Of a stretch of 64,000 nucleotides of DNA, positions 1 through 10,900 are shown one piece after another (within the stretch, counting starts at the first letter, position 1; every line of letters begins with the position of its first letter). Under the pieces are notes generated by a model that saw nothing but the letters and a program-made list of their open reading frames with translations, ran no database searches and was not told the DNA's origin. The translations under genes were made by a program, and so were the position numbers. This DNA is from Daldinia sp. FL1419 (Eukaryota > Ascomycota > Sordariomycetes > Xylariales > Hypoxylaceae), in contig MU623347.1 in assembly GCA_025201765.1 (NCBI GenBank), positions 62,001 through 126,000 on the forward strand, given 5' to 3'.

Positions 1-3000
1 TTAGAATCTTCTGGGTCTTTTATAAAAATAAGTAGAAAATAATCTTATTAAGAAACATATATAAATCTTTTAACAACTTTTTCTTTAGTATTATCCATAT
101 ATCATATAATTACTAATATTTCCGGCAATAGCAAATTATTATCTTCAAACCAGCAGTCCCAAAATTTGCCATCTAGCAGTACATCAATATATAAATAATT
201 ATATTTCTTTAATTATATTAAAGTTCTTAACATTACTAATTTCTTTACCCTTAAAAAGGGAAGGAAATCCTTTTTCACAAAGGTATTAAAACCTAACCAT
301 ATAATAGTTATCTCCCCGGTAATATCCTTAATTAAATACAGTAAAATCCTGGCAACTTAAAAGATATTATTAATAAAGATATTGACATGATTTACAATCT
401 TCTTATACAATAAATTGTTAGGTTAGTTGTTTAATAAATTAAATAAAAACTTTATAATTATTCCAAAAATATATCTTAAGGTTAAAAACCTTTTTTTTAA
501 TAATTATAAATCCTGAATTTCTTCAGGATAAAGATATATGCAGGAGATTTACAATATTGTTAACCAATAATAATTAAGTAATCTACCTTTTAAAATAAAT
601 TTGTAATAATATAAACATATATAAGAAAACCCAGTCTCAGGGTTGAAATAATCATTACAATTAAAATAATAAGGTGATTCTTCAAAGATGGAAGAAAAAT
701 TACCCCTTAAACCTTAAAGGAAGTAAATAAAAAAATCCTTTTATAATATATCTTTCATTTTATTATAAAAACATTAAACTAAATATAAATAATATTAATT
801 TAAAGGAAAATTAGATTTTAATTATATAATTTTTTAAAAGTTGGAGATACATTCTGCTTTTCATAAATTGTTCATTGGCTGCAAATAGTTTTTATGTAGC
901 AAAACCTCCTTTTTAAATTAAAACTCAAACTCAATACAATTCATAACATGTTTGATTTTATTATATATAATACTATCATCTTTTTCTACATTTGATAATA
1001 GCATTTGTTTCAGATTTAGATTGATATTCTTATTATCTTTAGAAAGAAATGGATTTCTATTATACTTATATTCTGAAATCTTCTACAAGCTTTAAAAACC
1101 TTGCTTAAGAGCAGGAAGTTAATCATAACTATATTTATAATTTAATATTCTCCATTTGTTAATGGGGGTTATTATAAATAAATAAATAAAATAAATTATA
1201 ATATAATATTCAAAATAGTATTATATATAAAAAATAAAAATATTAAAATTTTTAAATCAAAGGTAATATAATTTCTTATATTTATATTTTCCTAAACCAA
1301 AAACACATACCTTCTAATATGGTCTTATACATATAATATTAAATAACTTATAAAATAAGGCTTACAGGTAAAATCTTCCAACCTATAAAATTTTGTATAT
1401 AAAGAACGTTGTTACGCCTAAATTATTATATTGAATTATTTTGTAAATAATATTAAATACTACATAATATCATCTTTTACATTTAATATAACTTAAATTA
1501 TAGAGTTTAGTTTATAAATGATATGTTTTAATATATAAAATTTATCTAACAGATTATGTTTGTATATTAGAAAGGCTATAATAAGCTTAAAATTAAATAA
1601 TATATAGTGTTTTATAATGTTATTTTCTGCGCATAATAGCATTTAATCTACAAGGTTTTATCTATATTTAATATAGCTTACCCTATAAGGTTCCTTTTAT
1701 ATATAAAATTTAATATATTTAGATTTCCTTTTGTAAGTATGGTATATATTGTAATAAATATATTAAAAATTATTGTATATAATAGTTTTTTGATAGAGTG
1801 GGTGGAGGTATTATTGTGTACTGAAATAATGGTAAAATAATTTCTTCCTTTATTTAAATTTGTAAATAGATATGATAATATAAGAAGTTAATTAGATTTG
1901 TTTGTTTAATTGGGTGGAGTTTAGATTTATTAAAATATTTTACCTAATTAATTTTAGGAATGTGAACTTAAATGTTATATTAATAGTTGCAATGAAGGTT
2001 TATAGATATTAGCTCCATTGTGGTAATTTAGATTTATATGTTATGTTATGTAATAGGATAAAAAATTTAATATTTTAATTGGGCTTTTATCAAAATTCTT
2101 TAAACAAAACAGTCCTATATAGTTTCATATGATAAGATATGTGTATTAATAATGGAAATATAATTTGATATTGTTTAATCTATTATTTGATACCCTAAAA
2201 CTTATAGAAAAATCTCTAAATAAAATGAAATTGGAAATTGAAGATATAATAATATAAGAATGGATAATATATATAAATATAATATATCTATAAATATAAT
2301 AAATATAAAGATGTATATTAATAATAAGATGGATAGTAATTGTGTTAATATGTTAAAAAAAGATTTTTTATGTGAAAAGTTTTTAAACAACAGGTATTAT
2401 TTTAAACACCATTTATAAAATAGAAAATCTAATATGTTACCATAATCATCTACCTAAGTAATTATTTAAGTTTTATTATATAAACAATTATATCCTACCA
2501 AATCTTCCTATAATTTTAACATTATAAATTCAAAAGATATTTTCTATTTTTTATATTATAATAGTAATACATATAATTTTTTATAATTGCCATCATGGTT
2601 AAAATGTTATTTAATATATCCTCTATTCCAAAAATCAAACATATTAAAAACACATTTTTTAGATTAGGATTCAACATTAATTTCGTTATTTTTATTTTAT
2701 ATATTAAATTTAAAGATTATAATAAATAAATTATATATTATGGTAATATAATCTTTATGTTTAATATAGGAACCAACATTACCAACATCAAATTATTAAT
2801 TAATAATTTTAATAAATATATAAAGTTAGTAAATATGTTATTAAATGTTCATATTTGGGTTGGAAGAAGTTGTAATTATAAAAAGAAAGACATCATCTAT
2901 ATTTTGGGTTTATTCAATCCATAGGCGTTTAGAACTTCATTTACAAACAATATTAAAAGCTTTGGAAATTAGCAGATACTTATTACCATTTTTATAATAG

Positions 3001-4320
3001 ATTTATAGATATAAATATCCTTATATGAATATGATAAGTATAAACCCAGGCTAATGCGATATAAATTGCTTTCTTTCCAACTTAAGAAGTAAGATATTAT
3101 GAAGGTTCAGGTTTGTTCTACAGTTGAATTTATGAAATACCTAATAATAACTGTCTTAAGTTTAATGTTAATGTTATCAACCTTTTCATAAAGGAGGGAA
3201 TATAGATTGAATTATAATTCTACTTTAACAAAAAGAATAATATAAAGTTAATCAAATTTATAAAAAAAGGATTATATTTATTTTATGTTTTTATTTTAAT
3301 AGATATCAAGATTAAAAAGTAATATGTATAATTTATTAAAAATATTATTAAAATATAATTTAATAATTATTTATATTATGTTAGTTATATTATCGATTAG
3401 ATTTAGCGCCAGCATATAAAATATATTAATAATAAGTTAAAGATACTTTTATAGAAATGTTTAATTTTAGTTATTGTCCTAACGAATAATTTTTGACTAA
3501 TGTTCCATAATGGTAAGAATAGTTCTTTTAATATATTGGTTAATAATGCCAGAAATAATCTTGAGGAGTAGATGGAATAATCTGTTTTATAGGATATAAA
3601 GAAATCTTATAAAAGATCTTTATAGGCTTTAAGGATTTTAATTTTAAGACCGAAAATGTTTAAGTTATCTATCCTATTAATTAAGCAACTAATTTTAATC
3701 AACAAGAACTTGGACAGTAACCACTTCATATATACAAATAATAAAAAAAAGTAGAATAATGATTAGGATTAGAAGGATAAAAATAAGGAACTTTATAAAA
3801 AAAATAATTTAAATTATCCCAATATTTATAATATCCTTTTTAATTTAAGTAGCCTTTTATATCATAATATTAATTAAGGCATTGTAGGTGCTAGCCATTC
3901 TGCATTTTCCACAATGGAAGAAGAAGAGGAAAATATCTTAGAAAAGAAATAAGATGTTAATAAAATTACCCAGGATAATTTTGAAAATATAAAATAAAAT
4001 TAATTAATTTAATAATATATTAATTGTTCTTACTAATTAAATAACCATATAAAGAATAATAATAATATATATAAAAATAAATACCTTAGATGTTAAAAGA
4101 AAATATATTTTATAAATATAAATGGTAAAATAAAAAATAAATAATAGCATTAATAATACAATAAAATTAATAGTATAAAATACTTATAAAATATAGTTTA
4201 AATAATTAAAACTCTTAAATTAACAATTTCTATAGAAAAAAATATAATATTGTATTAAATTATATGATTAATATTAATATGAGTACATATATAATATTTG
4301 AGAAATTATGTAATTATGTA
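1..4320. other. AT-rich, gene-empty block (RIP-like isochore)
   Basis: The block is overwhelmingly A and T with few C or G and is saturated with TA steps and stop codons in all frames. The longest reading frames are about 60 codons and low in complexity. It ends abruptly near 4320, where base composition becomes normal within a few dozen bases. In Pezizomycotina such blocks are usually transposon graveyards mutated by RIP, or lie near centromeres or telomeres. That origin is inferred; I recognise no transposon domain and saw no telomere repeat. Confidence 0.8.
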
Positions 4321-6671
4321 GGACCTAACAAAGGTTGCTTAATAAGAGTTTAGGTTTTTGTGCCACCCAAGGGGTGGCCTTTCGTTACAATTTAGAATCA
4401 ACTTACACCTACCGCAAACGGAAACCCAGAGCGACGGCGTACAGTATTTTCTTTGTGGGTTTTGATGGCAATTACGCGACTCGCTCTTTTGTCAAATACA
4501 ATAGCACTTCTAGAAATGATCTACGTTGAATTATCGGAATTCTGCGTGGTCCATGAACTATGTAACCTTGATACAGCATTCCTTTACAATTTCTAGACTG
4601 AACCGAGAGAAAAAAAAATCAATTAATAGCCGGCGTAACTCCTTTAGGGAGGTTACATTTTACATAACCACGCGACGGCCAGCATGTGAATTTTTACTTA
4701 TTTCGCGTGTATAATCTAACCTAGCTCTCTTGGCCAGGAAGACTGCCTAGTAGAGAGATCTGAATCTGTGGGTAACTTTTACTGGATTATAGTAATATGG
4801 GGAAAAGATTCAATAATCTCGAGCTTGTCTGTCGGAATAGGTATTCGAGTATGATTTTTTTTTGTCTTCTCTTGAAATCCATTTCCGTCTTCTCTTATTT
4901 TGTGTCGTGTGTGAAGTGTGTAATATTACCAAACGTAACATATAATCCTCGTTGTCGCGGGGCTATATATAAATTTGAAGTGGAGACAAGGAACATACAA
5001 CTATCTTACTATCTTAACCAAACTACAACATACATAGGTAATTAACAATTTCTTATATCTTATAGGTATGGGAACATGCGACGGTAAGAAACACATGCAA
5101 CAGGTAATTACTACCGAAGTGTACTCTGGGTGCGAAAACTGTTAATGCGTTTATTAGTGTAAGTAGTTTCCTATATGAAAGACGTACTGTATCTGCTTTT
5201 AGCGTGGATATTTTGGGTATGGGTATCGATATGCGACCAGAAGGAATCCTAGGGAAAAAAAATGTGAGGACAAAGAACCTCTATCTTGGATGAATAATAT
5301 ATCGCATCCATTTGGGTATATGGTATATTGATACAATATGTCATTTGGATAGGATATCTATGAAAAATGACAACTGATATCTCTACTTAACTACCCATAA
5401 TTAAAGAATTACTATCTCTCCCAAGACGAGTCATGACGTGTAGACGTAGACGTAGACGATGTTTCGAATAGCCCTGTCAAGATTTTCGCGATAAGAAGTT
5501 GGAGTTGAGATCATCGCTAGCGGCTTGGTTTATATCATAACTTAACCGGTTAGGTATTTCATTTCCCCTCCGTCAAACGGACGTGATTGAATCATGTGAT
5601 TAATGATCTTCAATCTAATAATACTCTCAAACAAGATGCACGTGTCGGGTGGGTGGCGAATAATAATAAAAAAAAGAAGAAGAAAAAGAAGAACTAGTAT
5701 GTACCCGTTTCCGATCACGATAACGCCTAAGCGTCGATTTTCCTGAATCCCCCCCAAATTCAGGGTCTCTTAAATCATAGGCGTCGATAACACTGCGGGA
5801 TGAGATAGGATGAGATGAGATGGGAGGCGTGGCTATGACAGCATCCCGCTCGACGTTAAACCGAAAAGGGTAAAGCTGGGCAAGCCACATCTGCGACTCT
5901 ATGCGATTTCAGGGTCCAGCTGACGTCCTTGTTCTCTTTTCCTACTTTTTCACCCTTACTCGACCTAATATGGCTGTATGGCTAACATAGTAGTGTACAT
6001 ACTATTAATGTGTTGTAAGTGCGGCTGAACTATTGAATACCAAGGGATGACGAAAGACGCGTGGATCTACAAAATACCATTTCATCAGTGCGGGACCCCC
6101 GTCTCTGCGGCTCTTCTGGGTCCTGATATGTCAAAGATCAATGAAACCAATGAAGCCAATGAAGCCACTGGATTGGTACGTCTGGTTCCGGATAACCCGC
6201 AGAGTCCGGCTCTTCCTAGCGCCAACCGGTCTCGCAGTTCTTATGTAGATTTACGTGTGCCAGTCTTGGACCAGTGTGAATTCGATGAATGAAAAAAAAA
6301 AAAGTGTGTGAGTGTGTGCCGCATCGTCGGATACTCGGATGAAAGAAAAAAAAAAAACTTGCTTATGCTTTTGTGGTCTTATCTAGCTCCGTGACGTACG
6401 GCAAAATGACTCGATATAAGTTACGGTGAAGCATCCCTCCTATTGTAGGTTTGCTGTTCCCATATTCAATCGTCGTTAATATCGTTGCGCAACTCTCGTT
6501 TCCATCAAGCATAGTATAGGTTTCCTCCCGTATATCTATTCGCATTTAACTTGCTTGATCCTTCGTTCGCTTGCTCGCTTCCTTGGTCGCAACGTATAAT
6601 ACTTCTACACCCGCTCGGAAGAAACATCATATCTGAACTGGTCGAATCATCCACCAAAGAAAGGGAAAATT
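4321..6671. other. Intergenic, no supported gene
   Basis: Normal-composition DNA follows the AT-rich block. A 7 bp inverted repeat (GCCACCC, loop AAG, GGGTGGC) lies at 4362-4378, close to the boundary. Short frames occur (for example an 81-codon ATG frame at 6047-6292), but none has a recognisable domain or splice structure. Short A runs occur near 6293 and 6345. Confidence 0.5.
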
Positions 6672-6992
6672 ATGGACGACTTCCCTAAAAACCTGATCAT
6701 TGGAATCGTCGTCTGCGCCGTCGTAGTCGTTGTATCCATCGGTCTAATTTATTATCTCGCCCTCAACTGGTCCAAACTGGTCCGTCGAGTTGCTCCCAAT
6801 CGCTGGGCGGAGCCGGAGAGCGAAAAAGCAGAATGGCCACAGCCTCGAAAATCCATCGAGACCGACTTTTCACCCTCGTCCTCGCCCACATCTTCTCCCA
6901 GATCTTCGAGGATGAGCACCGACCCGATGATCGGTCACTTCAAGTCCCACCATGACGGACAAATAACGCCCCCTCCCAACGTAAAATCATAA
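6672..6992 (+). CDS. Small single-pass membrane protein, function unknown
   Basis: The product has 106 residues. After a short acidic start (MDDFPKN) there is one strong hydrophobic segment at about residues 8-30, rich in Val and Ile. A basic stretch (KLVRRVAPNR) follows, then a hydrophilic tail rich in Ser, Pro and charged residues. The basic flank after the segment suggests an N-out, C-in orientation. No signal-peptidase site or domain is recognisable. It is intronless, ends just before AT-rich spacer sequence, and its TGA/TAA context is clean. Its codon use looks coding, with C or G often in third positions, unlike the surrounding random frames. I do not recognise the family. Confidence that it is a gene is fair; the function is unknown. 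Confidence 0.6.
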   Translation: MDDFPKNLIIGIVVCAVVVVVSIGLIYYLALNWSKLVRRVAPNRWAEPESEKAEWPQPRKSIETDFSPSSSPTSSPRSSRMSTDPMIGHFKSHHDGQITPPPNVKS

Positions 6993-7950
6993 AGGAGGGT
7001 GGCAGCTTCGTTGTTTCTTGCTTTCTGCGTCCGCAGTACGAATTACGAATTACGAATTATGACTATCGGGTATTGCATTTATGGCGTTTTCAAACGGGTT
7101 TGGGCTGTTTGGGTTATACCTACTACCTACATAAGGTACCCTACATCTAGATGCATGATCACTCAATGTGCTGGCCAGGCGTTGTGGGGTTTTTAAGATG
7201 GATGATGAGAGATCGTCCATGACATTCAACGGAAAGGAGGTGGAGACTAGAGACTGAGGGGCAGAGGGTTCGCATGTCAGACCGTCAGACCAGGTTGCTC
7301 TAGAGTAGATCACAACCTAGGACGTCCTAGTAAATTGAAAACTTTTACAGCTGTCCATCTCCGAGAGGCACATATAGTTGATCCTCGTAGCGAATCAACT
7401 CATGTTTAACTTATGAACGAGGCCTCTTGCCTCATCATTCCAATCCCACTCTGATATCTATTTTATCCTTCCGTTACGCAAGCACGCCACTATTCAGTTA
7501 ACTACTACTGGACGCCGCTTGCTACTGGGTCTCCTACGCCCAGATAGTAGTAATAATGACCGGCGATTTCACAACACTTCATAAACGTAACCATGTACAA
7601 TAAACCGTTTGTTCTCAGTAAGCAATATGTCCGGATGGAAGAGAAGATTTTTCCGAAGCCAATCGAACAAGGTACCTAGGTAGGTAAATAAACAAGAATG
7701 GAAGAAGAGGTGATATAAACAACCGTGGTATTCCCTCCTTAGCCTAGACGCCGTGCTTTTTTTTTCATCCCGGAGAGTAAAAACCTTCCCTAAACCATAA
7801 CAACCCCCATATTTTTTTCGTAGGCAAAATTCGTAGACGCATGCGTAACTTTCATTTCATCTTTGTCTCCCTAAAAAAACAATACTAGACCATCTCGGCC
7901 GAGATGTGCTTCCGAGTCAGATAGAGAGAAAGCTGACGGTTGTATAGCGG
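6993..7950. other. Intergenic between the small membrane protein and the TSC2 3' end
   Basis: No supported gene. It contains one copy of the TACCTAGGTAGGTA-type motif near 7671-7688 and a few short homopolymers. It must contain the 3' ends of both neighbouring genes, which converge here. Confidence 0.5.
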
Positions 7951-10900
7951 TTATGCTGACCACTTGGAGAAGTCGACACTGTCAACTAAAGCATCCACTC
8001 CATTGACTGGCATGACCTCCGTGTTGTCGGTCGTAGCCGTCGATAGCATCGAAGACCGGTGGGAATTCTGCTCGCTCGAAGCGGAGAAGAATGTGGCGAC
8101 CGATGACCGACGGAGGCTGCTAAAGCTGTCCCGAACCGCATTACCTGACCTTGCGGCCTCTAATTGGGCTGCCGTGCTACTGAGCATTGTCGTATTACCG
8201 TGGCCGTGACTGCCCAGGGCAGTTCCTGGTGGTGAAGGTGATGGACCCCCTTGGCCTAGGGCCACGGTTGGTTTTGGGCCATATTTTTCGCGGAGCCTCT
8301 TGATTTCCCTCAACCGATTGCGCCATGCAGAGACGTGCTCGCCACCTTCGCGGTGTGCCCAGACCAGCGAAAAGACTGATGCGTTCAGCGCTAGGAGCCG
8401 AATGAACTCGGGGAGAGCTCGGAGGCTGACGATCTTCGTCTCGGAAGCAGGAGAAATTTCGGGAAACCCAGGCTTGCTCATCACGCGCACCTTGTAGTAT
8501 GATTCTGCGACGTCCTTCGGCGTTCTCTGTCTAGTAGCAACGAACGAAGCGCGAGATTCGGGCGCGATGACGATATTGACGAAATTGAATTCCGACGGGA
8601 ATGTGTCGAACTTGAATGGCAACCCAGAATCATTGAAAATAATGTTGACAAAGTCGTTCCCGATATGGCGCTTCTTCAGGGTACACTGAGGATCGTGATC
8701 AAGATTCGTTGGCATTTGTGTCGTGACGTGAAACACGATCTCCGTCACCCTATCCCGCCAACAAAATGTATACTGCCCATCCGTGTCGTATTGCCTGTCC
8801 AAGCCTTGTGTATTAAATGTTGCACCGTTAAGTTTAGTCAAGGTGCCTAGGCCGTTGAGGAATTCCACGTAATCCCCACTGCCTGATATATTAGATAGGA
8901 TTTCCGTTTCATGAGTCTGATTTTCTCCAATATATATTACGCCGACCTTGTGACCGTCTACTGTTGAGTTGTGGTCGAACATCCTAATGGCTCTATTAAC
9001 TACCTCGTCATCTGGTAGTGGTACAGGACGCGAAAGATCGTTCCCTTGCGGCATTGAGGACAAAAGCTGCACCAACAGATGATTGGGTAAAATGTTGTTC
9101 ACGGGTCCTTTATGGTTATCACCCGCAGCTCCGCCCATGGGACGCTGATGCGGCGGTGGTGGTCGGAAGAGCTCTCGAATTGTATATGATGAGGTCCCAG
9201 ATGGCTGACGTTTGGTAATTTGTGCCCAGCCGGTAGCCGTGGCCTGCTCGATCGTAACGATGCTATTTCCAATCAACCACCTTTTCTTAAGTATTTCGCC
9301 AAACCTGTCCGGGGTGAATAGAGGGTCCGCTGCAGATTCGTCGATGTCAGCATACGTGATCCTCTGAATGAAGTCCATCGTAAGATGCGCTTGTTCGTCT
9401 GAAGCCTGGGGCCCATCAACGTCCATAAACAGGTTTCTTGCAATCCACCCTACGTGATTCGTACGGTCTGGGAGCTTCAGAGCTAGGAACCAGAATACGA
9501 TGACGTGATATGCTAGAGTATAGACGTACTGGGGTAGGTCGTCTGAAGTACTCGGGTTCGCCTGAGTTTCGCCTACAGCAGCTACTGTATCGCTTATCGA
9601 ACTGATTCTATACGTCGGCTTTCTTCCCCTGACGGACTGTAGGTATCGGAAGCATATTCCGAAGACGATGCGATACTCGTCTTCTCTAAAATTGGCGTAC
9701 AAAGAAGGTAGTCTGCTAAGACAAGCCAGAAACTCTAGAATATGCATGGCGACATACGGTTGAGTGATAATCTGCGACATCTTCTGAAGAATTGTCACTA
9801 GAGCCTTGCCGGTCGAGGAGGGAAGCTCATGACAACATATAGTAAGTGCGTGTATACAGCATTTCGCACTTCGTTCCCACGTCGCTATACCATGCACAAA
9901 TGTGCGAACGATCTCATCTTCCTCTGCCTTCTGGAAGTATCGGTGGTAGCTAAGAATCATAGTCAAAGTATGGAAAAGACAAATGGCAACATCCGCTCGG
10001 CGCAATCCGAAGACATTTGGAGGTTCTTGGAAGTTGTTCAATTTGATTTGCTCACAAATCACTCGTCTCAATTCCTGAAGCCCCGCTGTAGCATTCCGGA
10101 AAATGGCATGGTTGCTTAACTGTGAGGGTAAGTGGACCAGGATGAAGCTATAAATTTCCCAATCGCAACCTTGTCGCACCAGGTTTAGTATCACATCAAG
10201 CCACATCCCGGTTTCCAGGACATTAACCTGCGATAAACCATCTACCTCAATATTCTCACTCGCGGTACCGCAGTAAAGCACCATGCTTGCGGCCTGAGAA
10301 GGGGGTTCAGGTAAGGCGTCTGCGTCGGAGGCGATCCATAGTGGTTGATATGCACTCGCAGCCATTTTACTACCACTTCCGGACCTTAATGGATATCCCC
10401 GGTCTTGTATCTGTCCCTGCCCGAGGGATATGCCGCGCGATGAACGGGTAGATCCGGTAGTCTCACTTCGTGCGATTCTCCCGGCATGTGAGGCTTCCTC
10501 GGCAATTTTGCGCATCACTGACTCCTCCGTTCGATACAAGGAAGTAGCTAAACTATTTGTCTCCGTGTGAGCGGTAACGAATATACGGTTTGCCCAATCC
10601 GCTCTTAAGCGGAATAGTAACTGCATCGCAGTAATGCGAGCATCTGTCTCACCAGAATTGGATCCGGCTATTGATACGAGAACGCAGAAAAGCCTCACTG
10701 ACTTAGTCGTATCATAGTTTAAGACTCGCAAAAATATTTGTACAAAACCTCGCACGACTACATTGGATGGGGTTTGATTCATAGCTGACTTGCTGTGCTG
10801 AAGAGTCGACGTCTGCTCTGGGGGCAGAGAAAGTGAGGAAGATATAGAGCGTAGTCGGCCATTCCCAATTATTCCTCGGAGCGTGTCCACAATGTAACTG

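Noticed and set aside
1..4320. Mitochondrial DNA insertion explaining the AT-rich block
   Set aside because: No mitochondrial protein, rRNA or tRNA signature could be read in any frame; RIP-type decay fits better.
6047..6292. 81-codon ATG frame with NETNEANEATG repeats
   Set aside because: No domain, no signal peptide, no splice context; the internal repeat comes from a short DNA duplication. Treated as a chance frame.
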